Origin: Lonicera japonica
Lineage: Eukaryota > Streptophyta > Magnoliopsida > Dipsacales > Caprifoliaceae
Assembly: GCA_021464415.1 (NCBI GenBank)
Contig: CM038471.1
Coordinates: 37,297,234-37,361,233, forward strand
DNA length: 64,000 nucleotides
Reading direction: 5' to 3'
Part shown: in pieces, positions 12,370 to 25,179 of the stretch
How the letters are laid out: the number at the start of each line of letters is the position of its first letter
Position numbering within the stretch: position 1 is the first letter of the stretch
Notes under the pieces: model-generated
Told to the model about the DNA's origin: nothing
What the model saw: only the letters and a program-made list of their open reading frames with translations
The model's database searches: none
Program-made: the position numbers and the translations under genes

Positions 12370-13020
12370 TCTAGACCTCTTTTAACTTGGTGGGACACCT
12401 CATATTGATCAGAACTTGTATTTTCTCGGGGTTTGCTTTAATTCCCCTTTTTTCATCATGAAGCCCATAAACTTTTCCCTTTTTACCCCGAAAGCACACC
12501 TAGTCGAGTTGGGGGACATACCATTTTGTTCGAGTATGGTGAAGGCTTCATTGAGGTCTGAAAGATGGTTGGAGGCTTTGAGACTTTTGACCAACATGTC
12601 ATCAACATAGACCTCAATGTTCCTACCTATCTGATCTTTAAACAAAGTGCTCATGACTATCTGATAAGTGGCTCTAGCATTTTGCAGACCAAATGGCATG
12701 GCTTTGTAGCAGTAGGTCCTTTTGGTGGTGATGAATGAGGTATTCTCTTTATCTCCAGGAGCCATTCTGACTAGGTTATAGTCAGAATAGGCATCTATGA
12801 AGCTTAGCATTTCATGGCCAATGGTTATAACGAGCTGATCGATCTTTAGAAGTGGGAAATTATTCTCCGATAGGCCTTGTTGAGGTCCTTGAATTCTACA
12901 CACATTCTCCACTTTTCACTGTACTTTTTCATTAGCACCACGTTAGAAAGCCATTTAGGATAGTGAACTTTCCGAATGAATCCATCTTGAAGGATCTTCT
13001 ATACCTCTTCTTCGGCAGCC
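12370..13020 (-). pseudogene. Degenerate reverse transcriptase domain of the large Gypsy element
   Basis: Minus-strand translation gives, in order, FIRKVHYPKWLSNVVLMKK (about 12925-12985), FIDAYSDYNLVRM, TYCYKAMPFGLQNARATYQ and the catalytic-type EVYVDDMLVKS. It continues into LNEAFTILEQNGM and a KCAFGV-like block. These are the standard Ty3/Gypsy RT motifs, with the usual YVDDML active-site aspartates retained. A frame break near 12912 separates the N-terminal part from the 167-codon open stretch at 12409-12912. It would copy element RNA in the particle if intact. Confidence 0.85.
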
Positions 13021-13559
13021 AAGTTCCTCTTTATAGCGAAGCTTTTTTTCTTCTGCTACACAATTTTAAAAGCAGGGTCAACATTAATTATGTGCATCAT
13101 AACTTCTAAATTTAGCCCCTTTTATGTCATCATAGGATAAGGCGAAGAAGTCAGCATTTGTCTTTAGGCATTGGGCGAGTTCTTCTTTTCTTTCTGAGCT
13201 AAGTTGGTTGCTGATTATGAGCACCTTGTCTGATGGTACTGACAATATTTCACCCTTTTCTTCTTTGAGGTCTTCATCTTTCTGGGTTCGAAAATCTGTC
13301 GTTGATCCAACTGGGCATAGACATTTCCTAACGGAGCTATTATAGAGTAAACTGTCGGGCTTGCTTTCATCTTTCTTGCACTTTTAACTTCCTTTCTCTT
13401 GGCTACAGGGTGGACTATGTCCCCCTTGGCTCTTAAAGGAGGGCAATATAGCTAATAGACTCGACAAGTTACACCTTTGGTGGGTCTTTTCCACACCAAT
13501 CTGCTTGTTGGCCTTGTCTAAGAGCTCGGACATGATTTTTAGAGCCATCCTGGCCAGAG

Positions 13560-14090
13560 TCATCAAACAGTAAGGGGAGCACACCCCTTCATAAAGGCAG
13601 CCACTGCAACCCTTTTATTGAGGTTGTTAATCGTCAAGCTTTCTTGCTTGAACTGACAGGCATAGTCCTCTAGGCTCTTTGTTGACCTTTGTTTGATGGT
13701 GAAGAGGTAAGTGGAAGGCTTAGACTGTTTTCGTGTTCCAAGGAAGTGAGATATAAATCGGGTTCTAAACTCTCGCAAGCTCTAAATTGACCTCGAAGGT
13801 AAATTGTTGCACCACATTCGAGCTACTCTCTTGAGGGTTGAGACGAACGCTCTGCATATGATACCATTAGGGACATTCTAAAACCCGATCATGTTTTCAT
13901 ATTGCTGCCAGTGGTCCACAGGGATCAATCGAGCCATCATATGACTCTAAGGTTTGGAGTTTAAATCTTTCTAGGACATGGCAGGTCTGAATGTGCTCTG
14001 CAAATGGGGACTCAGAATCCTTCACCAGAGCTATGGCCGAGCTACCTCCGGAGTGGCCTAATTTTCTCAGTAATTCGGCCAACTAGGCTT
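13560..14090 (-). pseudogene. Degenerate gag of the large Gypsy element
   Basis: The minus-strand translation shows an N-terminal piece (SPFAEHIQ, LERFKLQTLESYDGSIDP) at about 13897-14082. After an in-frame stop and frame change comes the capsid-like block REFRTRFISHFLGTRKQSK...FTIKQRSTKSLEDY at 13563-13778. These match the conserved retrotransposon gag pattern (KFKLPTLEAYDGTTDP, then FLAHFLGSRRQ and LLSIKQKEGESLRDY). Gag would form the cytoplasmic particle. Several stops interrupt it. Sequence between 14090 and the primer site is leader with no recognisable domain. Confidence 0.75.
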
Positions 14091-14668
14091 TTATTTTTTA
14101 CCTGAGTCTCATTTCTAGCTCTTCAACAGATCCTTTATTGGGTATCCTGTCAAACACGGATTATCGAGGTCTGGTGGCTGTTTTTCGAGTAGGAAGTAAG
14201 GGAGGTCGGCTTCCATTTCCCTATTTTGATGTCGCGTGGCACAATCGGAGTGTCCTTCACATACCACATTTACTTGTGGGCTTCCTAGGGGAGATGGAGG
14301 AGGTCTAGCAGAGGTCCCCTCGTTAGAGACCCCACGCCTAGCATCGAACTAATCAACTTCGGTTTTATTGCTCCTGCTCCGACTCCTCTTAAATCCCATG
14401 TGGCTATTCCCCATCCTATAAATGGCTAGGACTCGCATGGTGACTGAAGGAGTATACACGAATGTAGAGGCTGAAGCTGGCCTGTCTCTTGTGCTGGATT
14501 GGATTATCTCCATCTAAGCTATATGCCTATCAATTTGGACTTAGAGGGCAGCCCGCTATGCAATGAGTCCTATTAAAGGGTCTGACTAAGTATGCTCTTA
14601 ATAAGACATGGTGGGCTGTGGATGTTTTTAGCCTTTTGAAAGAGGGAGTGACTTCAAAAGAAAACGCC

Positions 14669-14690
14669 TTTCCCACAGAATGCGCCAAAC
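14669..14690 (-). other. Primer-binding site of the large Gypsy element
   Basis: Immediately inside the 5' LTR the minus strand reads GTTTGGCGCATTCTGTGGG. This resembles the TTTGGCGCCGTCTGTGGG primer site common in plant Gypsy elements, with one deletion or substitution. Its position fixes the element's orientation as minus. Confidence 0.75.
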
Positions 14691-15477
14691 TGTTGGTGAG
14701 AAAATCTAGAACTAGTCTATTTTTGACCACACAGTCAAATGATTAAACAAATGATTAAGATAGTAATGAACTGGACATAGCAAGACAAGAATGTATAGAG
14801 GAGGTTCTCCCTATATGCGAATATGGGTTAGTCCTTCTCTTGTGAGTAGAGCTAGGAGCTTGAGGTGCTTTGTATTACAATGAATTGTTTCAAGTTACAA
14901 GCAAACAATCACCCTATAGCTATTCTATCCTTATGATATTATAATTGGAGGAGTTCTAAGCCACTCGGAGTTTGATTTCCTTAGGTTAGGAGCTTTCTTT
15001 TAAAGTTCTGGGGTCTGTCTCTCTATGTATATCTTTCTTGAGTGTTATAGCTCTGTAGTAAGACTCTTGCAACAAAAGTTTGATCACTTTTTTGCTTGGT
15101 TACTAAAAACTTGGTTAAAGCTTGGTTGTTGAGGGAAGTAAATGCCCTCCATATATATATATATATAATAGAGATGGAAGCGTACGGGAGAGCTTGTAGA
15201 ATAGGCTTAAATGTTGTCTGCGCATATTCTGACATAGTGGTTGGCTAAAGAGCTCCAGAGCTCGTTGGAAGAGCTCTGTCATTTGAGCTCCGTGGTTGAT
15301 TGTGCTCAAACGACCCTTAGGTCGAGTATCCATACTCCCTAGAGCTCTGGCTGACATGTGGCACTTTGGCGGAGCTCTCAAGCTTCCCTTACTAGGGCGG
15401 ACTATGTTGCTGACGTGGATGGCCACGTGTCTTCTTATAACTGGCTGAGTAGATCAATTTATTAATTTACTCTATCA
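14691..15477 (-). repeat. 5' LTR of the large Gypsy element
   Basis: Pairs with 1940-2857, sharing long near-identical blocks (for example AGACAAGAATGTATAGAGG and CTGGCTGAGTAGATCAATTT). It begins TGATAGAG and ends CCAACA on the minus strand. It is about 130 bp shorter than its partner, mainly because of indels in the middle. Confidence 0.92.
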
Positions 15478-15908
15478 GCAAATATTGAAAAAATTTAAGA
15501 ATTTGAGCTAGTTTTAGTTACATTGATGGCATGCAACTCACGTGCCTAAATAAGGGGCATAATTGTAACATTGTTCCCTTAGTTAACGGAGGGCAAAAAA
15601 AAAATACTAAAATAAAGAAACGGTGCTCAAATTTGCTAATAAGGGTGGGGGTACAACATCATATTTGAATGATGTTGATTTCTAGTTTATAGTAGTATAA
15701 ATGTTTTCATGCAATAAAAGTGAATGATTTTTGACGAGATTGTAATTAAATATTTTTCTTTATACAAGCCTTAATGACAATATTAGTTTTGAAGAAGATG
15801 AGGCTTCTTTTTCTTTTTGGCTTTCACAATAGCCATTTACGGACAAAGCTTGCTATGATTTAGCAGATGGATTATATTCTGGATAATGCATTAGTTGGAA
15901 GGAATATA

Positions 15909-16999
15909 TGAAAGAGATATGCCCTAGGACTATTCATAAGTTATGATTTGTACTTGGATATCTATTGCTTATTATTATCAATAAATTATTTGAACACACT
16001 AATACTTGTTAGGGAACAATGTATTGGACTGACCCGCTTTGGGGCACTGCAAGGAGTGTTATATAATGTCATTAGTGATGTTCCCCATTAGTGATATCGT
16101 ATTATCCTCAGACCTGAGATCGTCATGGTTACCAGCATGGGGATTGGTGTGATGGGCATCATCAAACGTTGCTCTTGACTGAGTAATTATAAAGATGATG
16201 ATCAAGCATACTATAAACTATGTAGAGGTATGTGATTGATCAAGATGGGATTTGTCACTCTTATATAACGAGAGAAAGATATCTTTGGGCCCTTTGATGA
16301 GTATAATTAATGTTTGCATGGCCATGCACAAATGAGGTGTGATTTGTATAAGATTAATTATACTTAGAGATCAAGAAATAAATATTGAACTATATAAGAA
16401 TGACACTTGCCTAAGCCTTGTGTTTAATCTAGATATCGGTAGACAAAAGGAATTAATATATGGCATATCATTTAAGGTTGTGTCGTTTTGACCTTTATAC
16501 CCTTTGGATAGTAGTAATGTCTTACTAGAGACCGTTTACTATTTGTATAATTAAAACAAGCTTTTAATTGCACTGCCAAAGGAGTATAAACCTACAGGGT
16601 CGCACACCAAAATGAGTAGGATCAAAAACGAATTGGGCTTGGCCCTAGTTGGACTCGGGCCTAATTCGTTTTATTACTTAGGGTTTCTCATTAGGGTTTC
16701 CCTTTAAAAGGAAAACTATTTGTCTCCTTTGTTTCATGTAAAAAAGGAGAGGCAAAATAGAGAGAGCCCTAAAAATTGTGTGCTAGTACACCAAGCAAGG
16801 ATCCGTTCTCGTTCGTGTGTGCATACCGTAGAGGCGTCGTACTTTTTATGCTAAGACGACAACAACAGAAGGATTTGATCCGCCGTGTTCAAAGGTATGT
16901 TTTCTGTCGATTATTATTAAACATTATAGATCTTAGGGTTTAATGATTAGTGTAGTTTATTGTGTATGTGATGCATGTTCACTGCCCTAATTCCCTTCA
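15909..16999 (+). mobile_element. Solo LTR, family B (TSD ATATA, empty site in a paralogue)
   Basis: The 1091-bp segment begins TGAAAGAGATATGCCC and ends ATTCCCTTCA. It is flanked by a 5-bp ATATA duplication (15904-15908 and 17000-17004). The repeat array supplies an uninterrupted copy near 18340-18390, where GGAAGGAATATA runs straight into TAAGCAAAGGCAGAACTAATC. This independently proves the insertion limits. No coding sequence is seen. Confidence 0.92.
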
Positions 17000-19899
17000 A
17001 TATATATAAACAAAACAGGAACTAATCAATTAAGCCGTCCACTAAAGGAAAAAAAAATGGTGAAGTTGGAAGGAAGACTTGCATAAAGGTAAAGTCAACT
17101 GCCAATTTCGTTAGCTGCTGATAACGGCAGAGTGTGAACTTCCATAACTAAAGGGCTAAATGTGCTTTTGATTGGGTTGAAGCAACTACCTTACAATTAC
17201 TAAAAGTAGGAATATCAAAAATGATGTTTTTACAGACTTCGTTTACCGAATAATTACCGAATAATCATTTTGGATGTATTAATGAGTTGCACATTTCGAG
17301 AATGTATAAACCACCGATGAATTCAATATGAATAACTAGTAGATGAAGCCCGTAAATGTATAATTACTCAATAAAACTGAATATGGCCTTTTTATTTATT
17401 TATTAAGTATGCCTTATTGTATAACAAAGAGAATAGTTTATTCGTGATAAACCGAAATTATAAGAGATAAAAATTAAATGGTTAGGATGAAAGATGCGGG
17501 TTGGAATGAATGTACAAGATAAAAGAGCTTATATAAAAGTGAAAGAAGAGACTTCTTGGTCTGTCACAGTACCTGTTATTATATAGCAGATGATTAATTA
17601 TATTCTGGACACTCAAGGAAAAATTATGTATGCATTAATAGGAAGAATTGGGAGGAAGGAAAATAAGCAAAATCATAGTCAATTAACTAGTCTTCCACTA
17701 AAAGAAAAACAAATGGTAATGTTGGAAGGAAGTTCTGCACAAAGGTGAAGTCCAGTATTGCTAAGTTCTGCATAAATTAAGAAAGTGTTATTCTTGGTGG
17801 ATTCATTAAAATCGGAAATTCATATTAGTAGATGAATAATCAATATACGAAGGTGGTAAGTGTAACATTGTTCAATAAATTTAATTTGAAGGAGACCCGT
17901 GTTTTTTCTTTACATTTTTGCTTGAAAACTAAACATGCCCCCTGTTTTTGTTTTTTTTATTCAGTAGGCGTTATAGAAGGATAATAGTTTCTTAATCCTA
18001 AAAGCAAGGAATATAGAGATAAAATATTTGATGGTTGATATGAAAGAAGAAAGATGTAGGTTGAAATAAATGTATAAAGAATAAAAAATAGAAGGGTACA
18101 CAAATGACACTAGGATTATAAATGGCTGAGATGGAATGTACAATTTAACGGTTTAGATGGATGTGTGCGACTCTGCGTAATGGAAGATTAAAGTAAGGAG
18201 AAGAGGTGGAATAAAAGTGATGTTGGTGTTAATAATAGCACATCACATGGATTTCAAGATTTAAGGGGCAACTGGAGCCATTTATGGACAAAGCTCGTTA
18301 TGATCTAGCAGACGAATTATATTCTCGATAATATATTAATTGGAAGGAATATAAATAAGCAAAGGCAGAACTAATCAATTAAGCCTTCCACCAAAAGGAA
18401 AAAAATTTGGTGAAGTTGGAAGGAAGACTGCATAAAGTTAAAGTCAATTGGTAGTCTCGCGGGGGCTGCTGATGAATGGCAAGTTTGAACTTTCATAACT
18501 AAACGGCTAAATGTGATTTTGATTGGCTTGAAGCAACTACCTTACAATTATCAAAGTAGGAAAATAAAAAATGGTGTTTTTACGTACTTAGTAGATAAAG
18601 CTGGTAAGTCTAGAATTGCTCGAGAAATTAATTTGGTGGGGACTTCTTTCTTGGAAAATTGAATATGCCCTTGTTTTATATTTATTAAGTATGCCTTATT
18701 ATATAACAAAGAGAATAGTTTCTTAGTAATAAACCGAAAATATAAGGGATAAAAATTCGATGGTTGGGATGAATGATGTGGGTTGGAATGAACGTACAAG
18801 ATAAAAGAGCTTAAGTAGAATAAGGGGCTTCTTTGTCCACGATAGCCATTATTATATTAAACAAAGCTAGCTATGATATAGGAGATGAATTAATTATATT
18901 CCGGACACAAGGAAAAAATATGTATGCATTAATAGGAGGAATTGTGGGGAAGCAATATAAACAAAATCGGAGTCAATCAAAGTATTCTTCCACTAAAAGA
19001 AAAAAAAATGCCGAAGTTGAAGTCCATTATTGCTAATTTCTTGGGGCTGATGGCAAGTTAAGTGTGAACTCCCGAAATTAAGGGGCTAAAGATGCTTTTA
19101 ATTGGGTTGAAATAGCTACCTTGCAATAATAAATTAGGAATCATGAATATGTCGCCCCCCCCTGTTTTTTTATTTATTCAGTTGGCATTATATAAGGAGA
19201 ATAATTTTTTAATCCTAAAATAAAAGAATAAATAGATAAAGATTGGATGGTTGGTATGAAAAAATATAGGTTGAAATGAATGTATAAGGAATAAAAGATA
19301 GAAGGGCTTACACGAGTTATTTTTTGAGTTATAGATAGATGTATATATTGCGAGTAAATTAGATCCATTGTGTCTTTAAATTTTAAACACGCTTGTACAA
19401 ATGACACTAGGATTGTGGATGGCTGAGATGAAATTTACAATTTAAGGGTTAAGATGGATGTGTCCGACTGTGTGTAATGGAAGATTAAAGTAAGGATTTT
19501 TTAATACTTGATATTTTACTATTTTATCTTTGTTATTATGATAGACATTAACAGTCAAACAGTAAAAAGAATAAAAACACTATTAAAATTAAATTTTATT
19601 AAAATTAAATTAAACATTTAGTATGAAACTTACGTCTTAATTAACTGCTAAATGCTGAATTTTAGTTCAACTATATATAAAAACAAATACCACCTTAGTG
19701 CGATTGATATGCAGATATACAACATGTAATATGAATAGAGATATATGGATACGTATCCATATATAGGACTGAAGACAAAATTCACACAGTACTACACTCA
19801 AATGCAATCTTCAAAAAATGCTTATTTTTGTTGTTTTGAATCTAAAATTTAATCATATACTTATCATGCTGGTTTGTTGTCGAAAAGCTTGTAGCTTTA

Positions 19900-20192
19900 G
19901 GATTCGTTTGATAACAACGTGGAAAAGAATAATAAAAATAACTGATTTTTACGAGAAGTTGAAAAATAAGTTGAGACATACGGAGATATGTCTTCTTACT
20001 TTGTTACTTTTTCCATGAAGAAATTTTCTTTGGTAGTTGAGAAACAAAAATTTTCTACCAAAAATTATGAAAAATGTATGACATTCACTTTTAAAATAAG
20101 CATGGGATGGAGAGTATCTAGCAACTTATTTTCCAACTTCTTATCTAAATCAAGCGTTTTTATTTTCCTTTTCCATGTTATCAAACAGAGCC
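19900..20192. mobile_element. Tourist/PIF-Harbinger-like MITE, copy 1
   Basis: Terminal inverted repeats: the left end reads GGATTCGTTTGATAACAACG and the reverse complement of the right end reads GGCTCTGTTTGATAACATGG. Both sides carry a TTA 3-bp duplication (19897-19899, 20193-20195). The length (293 bp), TWA duplication and absence of coding fit a Tourist-type MITE. Related copies lie at 24718-24950 and 38972-39216. Confidence 0.85.
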
Positions 20193-20868
20193 TTACTATT
20201 TACTGTTTTACAAGCTAGACGAAAACCGTCTGAACCTACACATGCCACAACTATTTATTATGCCGACTGTCATATTGCACGGTCCATCTTTATTCCATTT
20301 GAGGTATATTGCATAATTTTAATTCTTTTTTTAAATATCGAATTTTTGTAGAAAAGCGAAACTAAATATGATAGCTAGTCAGCCTAATTTATTGACGGTG
20401 CTACTTTGCAGGAGCTGTAGTCCAATTTTAAAAAATGTGAAGATATATGCGAGACTCGACGGGTGGTAAATATAGACCACAATAGTCATATTGCAAAGTA
20501 CACTCATTCAATTCAACTTAACAGTTATTTATAGTTATAAAAAACGTAATATCTAAGAAAAATCGCTATAATAAATCGTAATATGTCTATTGAATACAAT
20601 ATTTACATGTTGACTGGAAAAAAAATTGTTATAAAAAGGTGAACACTGTACTTGATACACAAAAAATTATTTATGTTGTTGCTTTACAAGAGTTTTATAT
20701 CCGTTTCTCAACACTATATCCATTTAACATGTTAGAGTTAATAATGATAAGCTTTACTATAGTTATTTAGTTGTAGGCCCATTACTGGAATTGCTAGAAA
20801 ATAAATAGATTTTGAATTTAAAGAGAAGTGAGATCAAAAGATTATGCACATGCACGCGAAGTGCTTAT
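20193..20868. other. AT-rich spacer
   Basis: I see no coding sequence, RNA gene or clear repeat in this stretch. Confidence 0.4.
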
Positions 20869-22496
20869 TGTAGGTCGAAAAATACCCTAAAAGGGGGGTG
20901 AATAGAGTTTTAAAAACTTAATGCGGAATTAAAACGTTTTTAAAATATTTAAGCAAAGCAACTTAGTTAAATAAGTTTATCAAGAAAAACAATCAATTAA
21001 ATAATCAATCCAAAGAATAAGCAATAATAATATAAGCAACTTCAATCAATTAATATAACAAATAAATAAAGAGATTGAGTAAGAAAGATTGAACCAATTT
21101 GAAGTCGAAGATTTTTTGTCCACACGGTTAGGCTTGTTTTCCTACTCCGCGCTCGGTTAGTTCTCCGAGAATTTTCACTATAACCGATCTCCTTCCGGGT
21201 GAAGATCAAACTTCTACAAGTGTATTCTTATCACACACTTTCACAAGTATTGAAAACACCTTCAATACTTTCATAAGAAATCCCTCTTGCTAATCTATAA
21301 GATACACCTCTCACAATTATGATTCAAATGAGTTTGGGTGACAAACACCAATGTACAATATCTTTCTTGCATATGATAAAATACAAATGAAGCTCACACT
21401 AAGAGATATCAAAATTGATCAAAATATATAGCTCAAAAATGAAGAATATGATAAATAAAATAAATTGAATACTTGAATAACTTTGTATATATGTAAAATA
21501 TGTTTGTAGAATGATTCAAGTGTGTTAAAACATGTCTAAGACATCATATATATAGCTTGCAAAACCATATGGCCGTTGGGGATGATTAAGAGAGGTTTGG
21601 CTCCAATGTATACATTTTCAAACTTTCTAACAGCTAGTTTTGACAAAAAAATTTAAAATTGTTTTGTTAATTTCTTCCAATTAGACCGTTGGATCATGCT
21701 CAAATTTTAGTCAAAATTTTCAGGAGATGTTGTCTAACTACTGTAAAAATTTTAAAATGATCGGAGTTCGAGAAGGCCTCCATCTTACCGTTAGATCAAA
21801 ACTGGGCAAACATTGAGCGAATTTTAAATGTAAAAATAAAAATATTTTTTGCAATTTAATAATTTAGTTCCAAACAAAATTCTAATGATTTTTGAATTTC
21901 AAAGATATGTTTCTAAGATACCTATTTTTATTATAGCTTAAAATATGATCATTTAAAATTAATATGAATTTATTTTGAAACTCGGTTTTTGTAAAATGAT
22001 GTTTTTCAAATAAATTCATTTTCAAGCTAGTTTGAATCAATCTTTAAAAGATGCAAGAATATGTTTGAGCTATAGGCATTTGATCAATAAAGTATATTTA
22101 CATAAAATCAAAACACTCACTCCATTTAATGATAATTCGAGTCTTCGTGATGCATGATTTTCTTGTGCGTATCTTTACTTGTTTGATATTCTTGATCCTT
22201 TCTTGGTTTTGATAACTTGTAGAACATGTGGAGATCATTCTTGTGCATATCTTCACTTATTTGATGATCTAGATATTTTCTTGGCTTTGTATAGCACATG
22301 TATATTACTTGAGTTCATTTCTTGTGAGTAGAGGTATTTGTAAAGCTTGTGTGAGATTTGCTTCGGTTTGAAGTTACACTTGGTCGGAAGATATATCGGT
22401 TAAAATGGCTATCATCATTGGAACAACCGAGTTAAATAATACTTTGTTAATTTACTGTAATTATCAAAATAAGATTAATTGACTTTAAGGTCAACA
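20869..22496 (+). mobile_element. Solo LTR, family A copy 2 (TSD CTTAT)
   Basis: A 1628-bp segment begins TGTAGGTCGAAAAATACC and ends TTTAAGGTCAACA. A perfect 5-bp duplication CTTAT flanks it (20864-20868, 22497-22501). It matches 6281-7787 and, inverted, 60270-60960. No internal region is present. Confidence 0.93.
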
Positions 22497-23480
22497 CTTA
22501 TCTTTATCTTTTCTTGATCAATCCAATAGCGGAATCCATTTTGATTATCGGAGAAGGTTTTTAATTTTAATTATCGGTTAATTTATTGGTAAGATTTGAT
22601 TATAGGTGTATTTTTCAAACAATATTCTCTATCATTAAACCGAATTTTGTATTCCTTAAAAATTAAATCAATGAAAGGAGGATGGATTGTGAGGAAGGAA
22701 GACTTAATTGAATAAAGGAAGAAAGAAAACGACCTTCTTGTCCCTTAATAACAAAAGAAGCCAAAAACCATATTTTTTTTTTATAGGGATGAAAATGATA
22801 TATATTTAGAGATAAATATATGTCATAATTTTATTATAATAGACTAATTAATTATCCGTAATAGGAAGGATTGAAGGAAGGAATATGAATAAAAACAACC
22901 GGTGATGATAGGAGGATTTAATAGAATAAAGGCCGAGTTAATTTTTGGTAATTTCGTGGGGGCTACAATATTTTAATTAAGTTATTGAAAATAGAGACCA
23001 AGCTATTTATATACTATTTCTTTTGTATCAATTTGATAGGTAATATAATTTAAATTCATAATTTGGTCTCTATCTTTATTCCGGATTTTGTAATTCTTAA
23101 AAATTAAATTAATGAAAGCCCAAAATTTCTTACATTGGCTGCTGCTTCTTGGAAAGAAGGATTGTGAGGAAGGAAGAATTAATTGAATAAAGGTGAAGTC
23201 AATTCTTGGAAGGAAGAAAGAAAACGACCATCTTGTCCCTTAATAACAAAAGAAGCCAAAAACCATAGGTTTTTTTTTTTAGGTGTGAAAATAATATATA
23301 TTTAGAGATAAATATATGTCATAATTTTATTATAATAGACGAATTAATTATACATAATCTGAGTCAATGGAGTCTTCCGTATATATTAAAAAATAAAAGT
23401 GGTAGTGGTCAGTTGATAGTTTCACGGGGCTGATGGGAACGTGTGAACTGCCCGGATTAAATTGGTTAATTTGAAACAGC

Positions 23481-24717
23481 TTTTTCATTCCTTGAAAATT
23501 GAATATTCCAATTTTTTATTCGATGACACGTCATAAGCATTTCAATAAATTATCTTATTATCGATCACATACGTATTATCATCATTCTTCTAGATACTGT
23601 TTCAAGGAAAATAAATCTCGACATAAGGTGTTGTCCTCCATTTTAGTTTTATATCAAATTCCTTAACAATTGCGCGCTATTTATGGAGTCGTTTATTGTC
23701 AAAGTTGTTTTGCCTTGTACCAAAACAATCAAAGGATTGAATCACTATATATTATGTGTTAGATCTGTTATATTACCACATCCGACATTTGTTCTTAGCA
23801 ATAGTGTCAACCTTCTGTTTAATATTGTGATTGAGATCTTGAATTCTTCTTTACAGTAATTATGACTGTTATCAATTTCTTTGTCAAAGGTAGTGAATAA
23901 TTTACCTCCCCTAAAAATTATATGTAAAGTCAAATTTTTATTTCACTTGTCAACATTATTCTATTTTAATTTATTCGCTAGTGTATGTATCATAGAGATA
24001 ATGAGCACTTATTAATATTGAATATATTAATTTAAGACGGAGAAAGTATAACGGGAAAATGAAGAGCAACTAGCCTTTTACCAATTTGTTCCAGAAATTA
24101 CTGAAAATGGTTTATTGTACACTGAAAAAGCATTTAAGGGTGGATTAGAGTGAATGCATTGAGGGCTGGCCCAGAAAATCCCCAAAAGTTTAGGGGTCTC
24201 AAGCGAATTTATAGCTTTACAATCCACCAAAATCTACCACTAATTAAAATCCTACTAACTAAAGAATACCATAAAATTTAGACGATTTTTTAAATCTTAA
24301 TTGAATACATCAAGATTTTAAAAGACTTTTTAAAACTCAATGAATACATGATTTTAAAAGACTTTTTAATCTCAATTAAAACCCAAATTTAAAAGTCCAT
24401 ACAAATCCTATAGATTCTAAATCCAATACACTTAATTATTGTCGAGAGGCCCAAAGCGGAGCCTTGCTCGCGTGCCTCTCACGTCGGCCATTCAAGAACA
24501 GAGTTTTAAGTTAGTTAATTATGGATAGAGCATTAATCAAGGATTTAGTCTTTTAAGTTAAACAGATAAAGCAAAGACCCAATTGAAGATAAACCATTTA
24601 ATTTGCGCTATATATAGTCGATCATGGTAATTCTTAGTAAAAAACTATACCTAGTTTCTCGTTCAGAATCTAGGATAACAATCAATGAAATTAAAGAACA
24701 TTGTCTTGTGTTATTAA
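23481..24717. other. AT-rich spacer with short repeats
   Basis: No gene is recognised. A short tandem duplication, GATTTTAAAAGACTTTTTAA within TCAATTGAATACAT context, occurs at about 24295-24375. Flanks contain CCCAAAAGTTTAGGGG-like text that may belong to another small element; its limits cannot be set. Confidence 0.35.
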
Positions 24718-24950
24718 GGCTCCGTTTGATTGCAAGGAGGAAAAAGAAAATAAATTGAGTTAGTTTTGGTGAAAAGATAGAAAATAATTTTTCTTTACTT
24801 GGTAGTGAGTAAAAATTTTTCACCAAAAATATTGAAGAATGGAGGATATATACTCGTAAAATGAGTAGTATCTCTCACCTTATTTTCTATTTTTTCACAC
24901 AAACTAACTAAATTTATTTTCTTTTTCCATCTTTGCAATCAAATAGAGCC
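24718..24950. mobile_element. Tourist/PIF-Harbinger-like MITE, copy 2
   Basis: The left end reads GGCTCCGTTTGATTGCAAGG and the reverse complement of the right end reads GGCTCTATTTGATTGCAAAG. A TAA duplication lies at 24715-24717 and 24951-24953. Subterminal GGTGAAAAG and TTTTTCACC sequences are also inverted. It is non-coding, 233 bp. Confidence 0.85.
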
Positions 24951-25179
24951 TAAGTTTCTTTTATTTTCTTTGAAGATTTAAACACCATATGAAGAAAAAA
25001 AATGCTAATCAATTATTGTCACTCCAATTCAACGAGAATCTGAAAGAGGTACAAAGGACACAAATGACTCTTCTCCAGCCACTCAACTATGCATCTTGTA
25101 TATATGGTAATAATGTGATCTCGGCATACAAGCTACTTCCGAACCAGCTTCAAACTCTTTGAAATATACGCTGCAACTA

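Larger units (their letters stand above)
1940..15477 (-). mobile_element. Large decayed Ty3/Gypsy LTR retrotransposon (Tat-lineage-like), minus strand
   Basis: Two related LTRs (1940-2857 and 14691-15477) bound the element; both begin TGTTGGTG and end CTCTATCA on the + strand. Flanking 5-mers GTAAA and GCAAA look like a target duplication with one substitution. Read on the minus strand the order is LTR, primer site, gag, RT, RNase H, second RNase H, integrase, a long non-coding/antisense-ORF region, LTR. That order fits Ty3/Gypsy of the Tat lineage. Stops and frameshifts occur throughout, so it is not autonomous. It is larger than usual because of nested insertions at about 4368-5835 and 6281-7787. 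The clear sequence difference between the LTRs indicates an old insertion. Confidence 0.9.
15770..23500. repeat. Degenerate tandem array of an unrecognised repeat, with later insertions
   Basis: Diverged copies of one sequence recur in the same orientation at about 15805-17540, 17545-18240, 18270-18815, 18830-19490, 22680-23020 and 23155-23480. Shared blocks include an opening GCCATTTA-GGACAAAGCT-GCTATGAT, then ATTATATTC-GGA, TTCCACTAAAAG, a Lys-rich AAAAATGGTGAAGTTGGAAGGAAG, GTGTGAACT, TTGATTGGGTTGAAGCA, TATTTATT-AGTATGCC and GGTTGGAATGAATGTACAAGATAAAAGA. No reading frame is conserved between copies. I do not recognise the family. Insertions at 15909-16999, 19900-20192 and 20869-22496 break it. 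Confidence 0.65.
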
